NCBI GenBank assembly: GCA_001513025.1 | Contig: LFRZ01000084.1 | Coordinates: 1-52,695, forward strand | DNA from: Gammaproteobacteria bacterium DTU037 | GTDB lineage: Bacteria > Pseudomonadota > Gammaproteobacteria > Pseudomonadales > Pseudomonadaceae | Direction: 5' to 3' | DNA: 52,695 nt | Shown here: positions 9,262-17,584 of the stretch, piece after piece | Layout of the letters: each line of letters begins with the position of its first letter | Position numbering within the stretch: position 1 is the stretch's first letter | Translations under genes and position numbers: made by a program | Notes under the pieces: generated by a model | Databases searched by the model: none | What the model saw: only the letters and a program-made list of their open reading frames with translations | Told to the model about the DNA's origin: nothing

Positions 9262-10335
9262 TCAGTGCTGCATGACAGAAGGCGTGGTCGGCAGCGTTAA
9301 CAGTAAAGCCACCAAGTCAGCCTGTCGATTGGTTTGGGTTTTTTGGAAAATATTGCGTTTATGAAAAGCCACTGTCGTCATCGAAATACTAAAAGTCTGG
9401 GCAATTTCTTCTGAGCGCATGCCTTGTGCAAACGCCCAAGCAACGCGGCTTTCCATCGGAGTGAGTTGAAATAGCGCTTCCAACGCCTTAAACGGAACCA
9501 ATGCATTATTACCGCTATGACTGAAGAACAGTGCGACGACAGGTTCATCGCTATAAGTCGATTCAGCCTTTAAGGCGCAGATCGTCAGTAAGACATCGCG
9601 CTGCCCTGTATGACAGGCGAGCGATAAAAAGTCGATATAATCATCACCATTTTTACTCGCAATGATGGCTTGTCGAATAGCCGCATGCTGCCATATCGTT
9701 TGCTCATTACTGAGCTTAACCATTGCCGTAATGTCAGGGCACAGTGCTTTATTGATCACCGTTTTAGCTGTGTTATTCATCAATAAAGTTTGCGCATTAG
9801 CGTCGAGCAAAACAATACCTGAGTTAATAAAATCTAGGGTTTTTGAGATACGCTGAAAAACTTTACTTACGCCATCGTCTGGCCCTGCTGCTGCATTAGT
9901 TATCGGCACGACTTGGGTTTGCAACTGACTGCGTAAACGCTGTACTTGTCGTAAACGCGCATCAATTGTCGCGAGCATCAGATCAAAATTTACGGGTTTG
10001 ACTAAGTAATCATCTGCCCCTGCATGCTTACCACTGACGATCTGCCCAATCTGGTCTTGCGCACTCAGAAAAATAAAAGGGACATCAGCCAGCTCTGAAT
10101 GCTGTACTCGAATATGTTGCAAAAGCTGATAGCCATCCATTCGCGGCATCGCAATATCACATAAAATCAAACTGGGGCGTGTCTGCTGTAGAACAACAAG
10201 GGCCTCTTTACCGTCAGAGGCCTCGATCACCTGATAACCGGCATCGCGCATTTCTTCGACCAAGATCTCACGCAGGTCAACTTCATCCTCAACACAAAGA
10301 ATGATGGTGTCAGCAGGGCTTAGTGAGTTTTCCAT
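9262..10335 (-). CDS. Response regulator, REC-PAS-LuxR architecture
   Basis: This 357-residue cytoplasmic regulator starts MENSLSPADTI at 10335. The receiver domain (about 10-125) has Asp17, phosphoacceptor Asp60 (LILCDIAMPRMDG), Ser91 and Lys113 (VKP). The middle (about 150-280) resembles a PAS module (NSGIVLLDANAQTLLMN). The C-terminus (about 290-350) is a LuxR-type HTH (LTPMESRVAWAFAQGMRSEE..). It starts 13 bases after the histidine kinase stop, so the two form a pair. Its targets are unknown; the vWA operon 144 bases downstream on the same strand is the obvious candidate. Confidence 0.9.
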   Translation of the reverse strand: MENSLSPADTIILCVEDEVDLREILVEEMRDAGYQVIEASDGKEALVVLQQTRPSLILCDIAMPRMDGYQLLQHIRVQHSELADVPFIFLSAQDQIGQIVSGKHAGADDYLVKPVNFDLMLATIDARLRQVQRLRSQLQTQVVPITNAAAGPDDGVSKVFQRISKTLDFINSGIVLLDANAQTLLMNNTAKTVINKALCPDITAMVKLSNEQTIWQHAAIRQAIIASKNGDDYIDFLSLACHTGQRDVLLTICALKAESTYSDEPVVALFFSHSGNNALVPFKALEALFQLTPMESRVAWAFAQGMRSEEIAQTFSISMTTVAFHKRNIFQKTQTNRQADLVALLLTLPTTPSVMQH

Positions 10336-10348
10336 ATGCCTTAATCTA

Positions 10349-11707
10349 CTATTTATTAAAGTGATGAGGTAAGCACAAGGTGAATATTGAACCGCTATTT
10401 TCATCCGAGCGCACCGTTACCTTACCTCTTTGTAACGCAGCAAGCTCTGCGGCAACGTACAGTCCGATACCCGTACCGGCCACATCAGCGACTGAACCTG
10501 CACGAAAGTAGCGCTGAAAGATATGAGGCAGATCAGCTTTCGAGATCCCTCGACCTTGATCTTGAACCTGACAGCAGACCCAGCGATCCTCCTGATAGAT
10601 ATACACTGCAATCGCTGTATCAGCCGATGAGTATTTATCAGCATTTGATAAAAAATTCCCAATAATTTCACTGACCAACACTGGATCACACAGTGCTTGC
10701 AGGTCTTTGCCGCTCTGAGCGGAAAAGCTCACCTGACGATTGACACTTAAGAAAGCCTGCTCATCAATGACTTGCCGAACTAAATCAGCTAAAGAAAACC
10801 GCTGCAACTGCATATCGACCTGCTCGAGCAAACGATCCGCCTTTAAGATACTTTCAATTAAATGCGTCAAGCGTTCAGTGGCTGCTTTTACTTTGACAGC
10901 TCGATCAACCACTTGCGCAGGCGTCATACGTTCAGCAGCACGAATTAAGCGCTGCATGCTTGCATCAATAATAGCTAAAGGAGTGCGAAACTGATGAGAG
11001 ACCATTCCTCCAAAACTGCGGTAAAGCTCACTGACTTTACGCTCATGCTCTAACTGTTTTTGCAGCTCAAGCTGCTGCTGTTTAACCCGTTCATTTTCTC
11101 GGCTACGTTTAAGCGCAATTAACAACTGCCAAGAAATAAACAAACTACAAAACAAAATCGCAATGATGATAACAATAATAGCCAACACAGCATTCCGATT
11201 CATATCAACACCGGCACCGAGTTCTTCCCACTGCGCCGTCATCGCCCGCCCTGATGCTTTTAGCATAAACGCGCTAAATTCATCCAAAGCGTGCTGTAAG
11301 TCTTTTAGTTGCACTTGCTTTAAAGGGCTTACGCCCAATAGCGGCTCAAGCTGTCGCAGCGTTACAGACTGCGTATTCAGTTCGGCTAACAAACCGACCT
11401 CATCGAAAAATCTTGACTGCGGTCCGTCATGCAGTAAATTTAAACGGCTTAACAGCATTTGATAGCGAAACAGCAAATCAACATTTGCATCAGGGTTAAG
11501 TGCTTTTTTTTGGATCACATCGCTTAAGCGCAAGCTTTCAAGGTGCGTATAGTAAACAACCCAAACCATATTAGCATTAGAGTTATAACGCATTTCACGC
11601 TGAATAACAGACAATCGAAAGAGTGCCACCGCTAATAATGCCAGCAGCAATATAATAGTAATTAAAGGCAATATATAACGTATAAATAATTTTCTAGTAC
11701 GCGTCAT
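10349..11707 (-). CDS. Sensor histidine kinase
   Basis: A 452-residue membrane kinase with TM1 (about 11-33), a periplasmic region (about 34-172) and TM2 (about 173-198). A coiled linker leads to a HisKA domain with His238 in VSHQFRTPL, then a HATPase domain with N box (NFLSNADKYS), G1 (DQGRGI), F box (IFQRYFR) and G2 (GTGIGLYVA). All catalytic boxes are intact. It sits between the SUOX-fold gene (12 bases upstream) and the response regulator, forming a three-gene operon. The ligand is unknown; the neighbouring periplasmic SUOX-fold protein may feed it a signal. Confidence 0.93.
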   Translation of the reverse strand: MTRTRKLFIRYILPLITIILLLALLAVALFRLSVIQREMRYNSNANMVWVVYYTHLESLRLSDVIQKKALNPDANVDLLFRYQMLLSRLNLLHDGPQSRFFDEVGLLAELNTQSVTLRQLEPLLGVSPLKQVQLKDLQHALDEFSAFMLKASGRAMTAQWEELGAGVDMNRNAVLAIIVIIIAILFCSLFISWQLLIALKRSRENERVKQQQLELQKQLEHERKVSELYRSFGGMVSHQFRTPLAIIDASMQRLIRAAERMTPAQVVDRAVKVKAATERLTHLIESILKADRLLEQVDMQLQRFSLADLVRQVIDEQAFLSVNRQVSFSAQSGKDLQALCDPVLVSEIIGNFLSNADKYSSADTAIAVYIYQEDRWVCCQVQDQGRGISKADLPHIFQRYFRAGSVADVAGTGIGLYVAAELAALQRGKVTVRSDENSGSIFTLCLPHHFNK

Positions 11708-11719
11708 AACTACCGAGCC

Positions 11720-12283
11720 TTAACGTATATTTAAGTGCTTTAGCTGCCATACCCAACGATAGTCATAACGAATATCTTGTAATTTCCTGCGACTATCACG
11801 GGGATAAACAATCCATAGCGGCCCTTTATCTATCGGCTTTAACAGTACACCATCCATATGCGTGGCCAGCAGCACGTCATACTCATAAAAATCGGCTAAG
11901 GGTATTTCGACAAGGTAATCATTTAAGGCACTGGCGTCGACATGCAACGCCTGATCAGAGAGGCCAAGCAGCTCAAAAAGATCACGCATTAGCACGCCGT
12001 CAAAACGTTTGACACCATCAGTTACCACGGTGGAGGTGTAAAGAGTCGAGGCTGGCAACGCCCGAATCATCGCCAGATCAAATTGAGCTTTTGTGTTGAG
12101 GTTGTGGTGACTGATCAGCCCATCTACCGTAAGAATGACCTTCCCTACAGGCCTATCGAGTGATTTGGGCGTCGTACCTGTATTAACTAACGGAATATTT
12201 TCGGCCGCCTGCGTCACACAGCAGAATAACATTGCCATAATTAGACTGACTGATTGAAAACCAAGGTATTTCGTCTTGACCAT
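11720..12283 (-). CDS. Periplasmic SUOX-fold protein without Moco cysteine, likely sensor accessory
   Basis: The 187-residue product has a signal peptide (about 1-26, ending VTQA). Its mature part resembles the molybdopterin-binding (sulfite oxidase type) fold: VILTVDGLISHH, then FDGVLMRDLFELLGL, VEIPLADFYEYDVLLATHMDG and GPLWIVYPRD. The enzymes of this family hold molybdenum through a conserved cysteine, but here the mature protein has no cysteine at all. I infer a binding or sensing role rather than catalysis. It is the first gene of the operon with the histidine kinase and response regulator; the dyads at 12341-12400 lie in its promoter region. Confidence 0.75.
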   Translation of the reverse strand: MVKTKYLGFQSVSLIMAMLFCCVTQAAENIPLVNTGTTPKSLDRPVGKVILTVDGLISHHNLNTKAQFDLAMIRALPASTLYTSTVVTDGVKRFDGVLMRDLFELLGLSDQALHVDASALNDYLVEIPLADFYEYDVLLATHMDGVLLKPIDKGPLWIVYPRDSRRKLQDIRYDYRWVWQLKHLNIR

Positions 12284-12340
12284 AGACTCGCTCTCAATAT
12301 AGTCATTATTATTAGTTTTTAAGCAGCGCTTTTTATACCT

Positions 12341-12360
12341 ATACGACGAGTATATCGTAT
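12341..12360. promoter_or_regulatory. Short dyad upstream of the sensor operon
   Basis: An inverted repeat ATACGA - 8 bases - TCGTAT lies 58-77 bases before the start of the SUOX-fold gene, in an AT-rich stretch. It could overlap the promoter or be an operator. No factor is assigned. Confidence 0.35.
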
Positions 12361-12370
12361 TAAGTTTATA

Positions 12371-12400
12371 TGTTTGAACAGCTTATATGATGTTCAAACA
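12371..12400. promoter_or_regulatory. Perfect 10-bp inverted repeat, candidate operator
   Basis: TGTTTGAACA, ten spacer bases, then TGTTCAAACA: a perfect dyad between the fpr stop and the SUOX-fold/kinase/regulator operon start (about 88-117 bases upstream). It lacks a T run and is AT-rich, so it is a poor terminator. An operator for the encoded LuxR-type regulator or another dimeric factor is more likely, by inference. Confidence 0.45.
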
Positions 12401-12426
12401 CACAGCATGATCCAAACGACTGCAGG

Positions 12427-13203
12427 TTACCAATAATTCTCAACAGCCACGGCTCCCGGTTTACGCGTTAAGGACAACTGCATGTCGCGTTTCTGCAGCA
12501 GCATCCGACAATCCTCAACCATTTCTGGATTACCGCACAACAGCACCCGTGAATTATCAGCTTCCATCGGTAAGTCAACAAAGCGCTCCAGCTCACCTGA
12601 AATCAACAGGTCGGTAATGCGTGTACCCAAACAACCTGATACCGCCTCACGCGTCACCACCGGCACAAAGGTAAACTTATCAGCGTACCCAGCCACATAC
12701 TCACGCGTCACGATCTCCGCCAACAAATCGCCATACGCCAATTCAGCCGACGTGCGCACGCTATAGACCAAAATAATCCGTTGAAAGCGCTGCCACACCT
12801 CAAAATCTTGCAGCATTGATAAAAACGGCGCGACCCCGGTTCCCGTCGACAACAACCAAAGATTATCGCCATCGACAAAACGATCCAAAGTCAAAAAGCC
12901 ATGCGCTTGCTTCTCAATTAAAATCTCATCGCCCACCGCCAACTGACTCAACTCACTGGTAAACTCCCCGCCCGGCACAACAATGGAGAAAAACTCCAAA
13001 AACTCATCAAACGGACTGGATACCATCGAATAGCCACGCCAAACAATAGCGCCACTGGCCTTACGCACACCCAACCGAGCAAACTGTCCCGCAGTAAAAC
13101 GAAAACCCACATCGCGGGTACAACGAAAACTAAACAAGCTCGGTGTCCATGTATGCAAGTGCGTAATGGTTTGCCGGGTGAACTTTTCTTGCGCCACGTT
13201 CAT
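12427..13203 (-). CDS. fpr: Ferredoxin/flavodoxin-NADP+ reductase
   Basis: This 258-residue flavoenzyme transfers electrons between NADPH and ferredoxin or flavodoxin in the cytosol. The FAD motif RGYSMVSSP, the STGTGVAPFLSML nucleotide-binding block and the C-terminal VENYW with its aromatic end are clear. I chose the ATG at 13203 (MNVAQEKF) because GAGGTGCAG precedes it. In pseudomonads this family serves in oxidative stress and Fe-S supply. It is divergent from rlmG with only about 45 bases between starts. Confidence 0.92.
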   Translation of the reverse strand: MNVAQEKFTRQTITHLHTWTPSLFSFRCTRDVGFRFTAGQFARLGVRKASGAIVWRGYSMVSSPFDEFLEFFSIVVPGGEFTSELSQLAVGDEILIEKQAHGFLTLDRFVDGDNLWLLSTGTGVAPFLSMLQDFEVWQRFQRIILVYSVRTSAELAYGDLLAEIVTREYVAGYADKFTFVPVVTREAVSGCLGTRITDLLISGELERFVDLPMEADNSRVLLCGNPEMVEDCRMLLQKRDMQLSLTRKPGAVAVENYW

Positions 13204-13247
13204 ACTGCACCTCATTAACTAACGTATGCCCTATTAATACGCCACTT

Positions 13248-14399
13248 ATGGCCAAACAAACACCTGCGATCTATATGCCTATACTCAACACCCGCTTTGC
13301 CCAACTCAATTTGCTGCGTTATCCAGAGCAAAACAACAGCCCATTGCAAGCTTTCGATGCCGCTGACGAATACCTGCTCAAACACCTCAGTAACTGCACA
13401 CTACCGAGCAATGCACGCACTTTAGTGCTTAACGACAGCTTCGGCGCACTCGCTGCGAGTCTGTGCAAACAGATGCAAGTGCAGAGCAGCGGCGACTCAT
13501 TTTTAGCCCACCAAGCGCTCCGTAAAAATCTTGAGCTTAATCAATTAACCGAACACACTGTCGACATCATCCGTTCCGATCAGCCCTTTAACGGCCCCTA
13601 TGATTGCGTGCTGATTCGTGTGCCGAAAACTCTAGCGTTACTGGAAGAACAACTGATCCGTCTACAGAGTCAGATTCAGCAAAATACGCTGATCATTGCT
13701 GCAGGTATGATCAAACACCTGCCCCGCTCAGCCGGTGATTTACTGGAACGCTATATTGGCACGGTGCAAGCCAGCCTTGCCGAGAAGAAAGCGCGCTTAC
13801 TCTTTGTCACCGCCACAGGCAAAGCGCAGGCTAGCTCACCTTATCCAAGTGAGTACCTATTAGAAAAGCCCAAACTTATTTTACGTAATCATGCTGGTAT
13901 TTTTTGTCGCGAAGCTCTAGATATTGGTACGCGCTTTTTTCTGCCACACTTACCGATGGGCTTAGGTAATGCTCAAGTCGCCGACCTCGGCTGTGGTAAT
14001 GGCATACTTGGTATCGTCTGTGGCTTAACCAATCCACAGGCACAGCTACGGCTGGTGGACGAGTCCTACATGGCCGTACAATCGGCGCAGGAAAACTGGC
14101 AGCAAGCCTTAGGCGAGCGTCCAGTAACAATCTATGCCGGTGATGGCCTGGGCGCCGAACAGCCTGAAACGCTGGACGTGGTTTTATGCAACCCGCCCTT
14201 TCACCAGCAGCAGGTGGTCGGTGATTTTTTAGCCAGACGTATGTTTCAACAAAGCTATCACGCGCTGAAAAAAGACGGTGAATTATGGATCGTTGGCAAC
14301 CGTCACTTGGGCTATCACGTCACGCTTAAACGACTCTTTGGCAAGGTCGAGCACGTCGCGGCGAATGCTAAGTTTGTGATTTTGAAAGCGAGCAAATAG
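13248..14399 (+). CDS. rlmG: 23S rRNA (guanine-N2)-methyltransferase RlmG
   Basis: The 383-residue protein is a two-domain class I SAM methyltransferase that modifies G1835 of 23S rRNA in known relatives. The N-terminal half is a degenerate methyltransferase-like domain (QAFDAADEYLLKHL). The C-terminal half has the SAM-binding VADLGCGNGILG and the catalytic NPPFHQ. The start could also be the ATG at 13275 (MPILNTRFAQLNLL), closer to homologue N-termini as I recall them; neither has a strong ribosome binding site. RsmC is the alternative family, but the QAFDAADEYLL start favours RlmG. Confidence 0.85.
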   Translation: MAKQTPAIYMPILNTRFAQLNLLRYPEQNNSPLQAFDAADEYLLKHLSNCTLPSNARTLVLNDSFGALAASLCKQMQVQSSGDSFLAHQALRKNLELNQLTEHTVDIIRSDQPFNGPYDCVLIRVPKTLALLEEQLIRLQSQIQQNTLIIAAGMIKHLPRSAGDLLERYIGTVQASLAEKKARLLFVTATGKAQASSPYPSEYLLEKPKLILRNHAGIFCREALDIGTRFFLPHLPMGLGNAQVADLGCGNGILGIVCGLTNPQAQLRLVDESYMAVQSAQENWQQALGERPVTIYAGDGLGAEQPETLDVVLCNPPFHQQQVVGDFLARRMFQQSYHALKKDGELWIVGNRHLGYHVTLKRLFGKVEHVAANAKFVILKASK

Positions 14400-14460
14400 T
14401 CAGACTGACCTTATGCCCAGGCCAGTAACACTAGATTCAAAAATAGAGATAAAGAGCGGC

Positions 14461-14488
14461 TGCCAGTCTGTCTAACACAGCGCTGGCA
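14461..14488. terminator. Possible bidirectional hairpin between rlmG and M48 gene
   Basis: TGCCAG pairs with CTGGCA around an inner CTGT/ACAG stem, between two convergent stops (14399 and 14507). There is no T run on either strand, so terminator activity is only a guess. Confidence 0.35.
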
Positions 14489-14506
14489 ACCTATAGCGAA
14501 CACCAA

Positions 14507-15337
14507 TCAGCGTTTACGTGCTTGCTCGTATAATGACATCACTTTAGGAATATTGGCTTGCAGGTTAGAAATGCGTGTTGATGAAGAGGGGTGGGTACTC
14601 ATGAACTCAGCCGGAGCCCCTTGACTGGCTTGCTCCATTTTATTCCACAAACTGACCGCAGCATTCGGGTTATAGCCCGCACGCGCCGCCAACTCGATGC
14701 CGAGTAAATCCGCTTCAGTTTCTGCGCCACGGCTATTGGGAAGGGTCATGCCATATTCAACGGCGGTTTCGGCAAGTGCCAGTGTGTCTTGGCTCACCCC
14801 TAACACAGCGCCTAAACCTATCTTAGCCACTTCAATACCATAGGCCTTGGACATGGCCTCACGACTATGCTCACGCAGAGCGTGAGCGATCTCATGCCCC
14901 ATCACCGCAGCAATCTCATCATCCGTCAACTGCAGTTTAGTGATAATACCGCTGTAGAAAATAATTTTACCACCGGGACCACAATTAGCATTTAAGTCAG
15001 GACTTTCAATCAAGCTCACCTGCCAATCCCACTGCTGCGCATCAGCACGGAAATAACCTGCCTGAGCAATCAAACGCTGACCAATCGCTTGCAAGCGTTT
15101 AGCATTGTTACTGCGTGTATCCAGTTTACCTTTGCTCTGCGCGGTCTGAATTGTTTCTTGATAGGTTTGCGCATAGCTTTGGTTGATTTCATTGGTGCTC
15201 AGCATACTGAACATATACTGTTTACGATCGACACCCACTGCACTCGAGCCTGTGGTGTTAACGGCTTGACAGCCCGTTAATAACAGCGCACCGGCCAGCG
15301 CAATACATTTGTGTAAAGTAGTCAAATCACACCTCAT
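14507..15337 (-). CDS. M48-family metalloprotease lipoprotein
   Basis: This approximately 276-residue zinc protease of the periplasmic/outer-membrane M48 type (LoiP/BepA-like) has lipobox LTGC. The zinc motif is HEIAHALREH and the third ligand lies in AETEADLLG. A Gly-rich NCGPGGKIIFYSGI strand precedes the active site, and ThrHisPro near the C-terminus (MSTHPSSSTR) is typical. The start is uncertain: ATG at 15337, or TTG at 15325, which is better spaced from GAGGT. Such proteins degrade misassembled envelope proteins. It appears to be monocistronic. Confidence 0.88.
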   Translation of the reverse strand: MRCDLTTLHKCIALAGALLLTGCQAVNTTGSSAVGVDRKQYMFSMLSTNEINQSYAQTYQETIQTAQSKGKLDTRSNNAKRLQAIGQRLIAQAGYFRADAQQWDWQVSLIESPDLNANCGPGGKIIFYSGIITKLQLTDDEIAAVMGHEIAHALREHSREAMSKAYGIEVAKIGLGAVLGVSQDTLALAETAVEYGMTLPNSRGAETEADLLGIELAARAGYNPNAAVSLWNKMEQASQGAPAEFMSTHPSSSTRISNLQANIPKVMSLYEQARKR

Positions 15338-15594
15338 CCTAATCAATAATCAGCAACTCCATCGCATACCGATGGTTACTGGAGGTTGGAGTTTATTACA
15401 CTTTCAAATAAGCACCATGCATTTAGTTGCCCAGCAGCAGAAAACCAACAATTAGATGAGAACTGGATACTTTTTTCTGGTCGTGCAGCCGAAATATGTT
15501 GTGTACCCTGCTACGAATAGGGTGTTTATCCATCGATACGCTCTTTTGTACTGTTTAGACGATGATGGTTGCGGTTAGTTGCTAAGATGCAAAA

Positions 15595-16035
15595 TTATAA
15601 AGGACCCGATTTAAACAAGAGTGTCTCTAGTGCTTCGCGCCGACCGATAAGATCGGCCAATGTGTACTCATCCAGCGTTGTTAAAAAAGCATGTTGAGCT
15701 TTATGTAAAATATTTTTTAGCTGGCATACAGGTTCAATTGGGCATTCTGAGCCGGATCCAAAACAATCCAAAAGTTTTAAGTTTTCCACATCCCGTACAA
15801 CTTGCCCCACACTAATGCTGGCCGCTGGTCGCGCCAGCAGCAATCCGCCACTACGCCCACGCAAGCTTTGCACATATTCAAAACGCACTAAAGTTTGCGC
15901 CACTTTAGCGACATGATTGATCGAAACCCCATAATCTTCTGCAATTTTCTGCACCGTAACCGGTGCCGTCTCTTTCTGTAATGCCAGATATATAAGAACC
16001 CGTAGCGAAAAATCTGTGTGTCTAGAAAGCTGCAT
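15595..16035 (-). CDS. nsrR: Nitric-oxide-sensing Rrf2 repressor NsrR
   Basis: A 146-residue Rrf2-family winged-helix protein. Cys91, Cys98 and Cys104 (DCFGSGSECPIEPVC) match the spacing class of the Fe-S cluster ligands in NsrR; the cluster reacts with NO and releases DNA. The N-terminus MQLSRHTDFSLRVLIYLAL and the HTH (TVQKIAEDYGVSINHVAKV) are family-typical. It is divergent from hmp, its classical target, with a strong operator-like palindrome between them at 16052-16074. Confidence 0.93.
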   Translation of the reverse strand: MQLSRHTDFSLRVLIYLALQKETAPVTVQKIAEDYGVSINHVAKVAQTLVRFEYVQSLRGRSGGLLLARPAASISVGQVVRDVENLKLLDCFGSGSECPIEPVCQLKNILHKAQHAFLTTLDEYTLADLIGRREALETLLFKSGPL

Positions 16036-16051
16036 GACTTGACCTATCTAA

Positions 16052-16074
16052 AAGAGGCATTTAGGATGCCACTT
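16052..16074. promoter_or_regulatory. NsrR operator between nsrR and hmp
   Basis: AAGAGGCAT - TTAGG - ATGCCACTT is a 23-bp dyad that fits the known 11-1-11 NsrR pattern (AAGATGCAT-type half sites); eight of nine positions are symmetrical. It lies 16 bases before the nsrR start and 39 before the hmp start, so it can control both genes. Confidence 0.8.
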
Positions 16075-16113
16075 TAAAACAAGTATGTAAAACACCACTT
16101 TTAGGATGAACTA

Positions 16114-17337
16114 ATGCTCACAGCAAACCAACTGGCTACTATCAAAGCAACAGTCCCTGTACTCGATGCAAACGGTGAAGTTCTGACGCGTCATTTTTAT
16201 GAACGTATGTTTCGTGAAAACCCAGAGGTATTATCATTTTTCAACCCCGCCAACCAACATACTGGCGGACAACAAAGGGCCTTAGCTGCTGCTATCTGTG
16301 CTTATGCAAAGCACATTGAAAACCCCAGTGTTTTAGCCAGCGCTGTTGAGTTGATTGCACAAAAGCATGCATCACTTGGTATCCAAGCACAGCATTACCC
16401 TATTGTTGGGGCAAACTTACTGGCGTCTATCAAGGAAGTCTTAGGCGACGCGGCCACCGCTGATATTATCGATGCATGGGCCGCAGCCTATAATCAGCTG
16501 GCTGATTTATTTATTGCTCGTGAAAAGAAAATCTACGCTGACCAAGAAGCCGAGTACGGCTGGACCGGCTTCAAGCGTTTTGTAATCAGCAAACGTGAGC
16601 AAGCCAGCGATAATATTGTCTCGCTTTACTTTACTGCTGAAGATGGTCAAGCATTACAGGCTCATCTACCGGGTCAGTACATCACCCTACGTGTGACACC
16701 TGAAGGCGGTATGCCAATTATGCGCAATTACAGCTTATCCAACCCTGCAGGTGAGGATCACTACCGAATCAGTGTCAAGCGCGAAGTCGCTTTAAAGCCA
16801 GACACTCCAGATGGCGTATGCTCAAAACTCGTACACGATCAACTGCAAGTCGGTGATGTTGTTGAGCTTGCCCCACCCTGTGGCGAGTTCACCTTTAAAG
16901 CACCGCAGCACGCACAAGGCCCATTGGTATTTATTGCTGGCGGCGTAGGTATAACCCCTGTTTTCTCTATGTTACATAGTGCTTTGGCTGCACATAGCGA
17001 TAGAGAAATTATTTTTATTCAGTGTGCTTTAAACAGTACTGTCCGTGCATTCTCTAGCGAACTTGCAACTCTGCAAGCACAACATGCCAACCTAAAGGCT
17101 CACGTGCGCTTTAGTGAACCGACAGCACATGATCTTGAGCATCAGGTGCATCAAGGTGAAGGTTTTGTTGATCAAGCATTACTTGATGAGCTTGTAGGCG
17201 CACGTCAAAGTGAATTTTACATCTGCGGCCCAACACCGATGCTTTCGCATGTTTGGCGTTTACTAAAAGCGCGTAATGTAGAAGATAGCGACATTAACTA
17301 TGAGTTTTTCGGCCCAGCCGGTGAGTTAGCCGCTTAA
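16114..17337 (+). CDS. hmp: Flavohemoprotein nitric oxide dioxygenase
   Basis: This 407-residue cytosolic enzyme oxidises NO to nitrate with O2 and NAD(P)H. The globin domain (1-140) has Tyr29 and proximal His85, at the same numbers as in E. coli Hmp. The FAD domain (about 150-260) has RNYSLS, and the NAD domain (about 265-405) has GGVGITPVFSML and CGPTPML. The ATG is preceded by AGGATGAAC. Control by NsrR is indicated by the operator and the divergent nsrR gene. Confidence 0.97.
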   Translation: MLTANQLATIKATVPVLDANGEVLTRHFYERMFRENPEVLSFFNPANQHTGGQQRALAAAICAYAKHIENPSVLASAVELIAQKHASLGIQAQHYPIVGANLLASIKEVLGDAATADIIDAWAAAYNQLADLFIAREKKIYADQEAEYGWTGFKRFVISKREQASDNIVSLYFTAEDGQALQAHLPGQYITLRVTPEGGMPIMRNYSLSNPAGEDHYRISVKREVALKPDTPDGVCSKLVHDQLQVGDVVELAPPCGEFTFKAPQHAQGPLVFIAGGVGITPVFSMLHSALAAHSDREIIFIQCALNSTVRAFSSELATLQAQHANLKAHVRFSEPTAHDLEHQVHQGEGFVDQALLDELVGARQSEFYICGPTPMLSHVWRLLKARNVEDSDINYEFFGPAGELAA

Positions 17338-17393
17338 GCACTGCAGCGCTAGTGGCACAACAAGCCAAGCCATGGATGGCCATGGATGGTATA

Positions 17394-17430
17394 GCGCCCG
17401 CATTCGTTCGTTAAAGACGAATACGGGCGC
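17394..17430. terminator. GC-rich hairpin between hmp and nadA
   Basis: GCGCCCG-C-ATTCGT pairs with ACGAAT-A-CGGGCGC, giving 13 pairs and one mismatch around a nine-base loop. It lies between the convergent hmp and nadA stops. No T run follows on either side, so it may stop transcription weakly or protect 3' ends. Just upstream a ten-base unit CATGGATGGC/T is repeated in tandem. Confidence 0.5.
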
Positions 17431-17584
17431 ATATGGCTCATTTACGTCAAAAACTGGAGGCTGAACCGACTCAGCCTCGCCATCTCATCAGCAGTCACAA
17501 GTGGGCTATCGCTTGCTTGGCTTATAAACCAGTAAAGTAGATAAACATCCGTGTCATAACAGTGAACCCACAGGTTGTCTCTAG

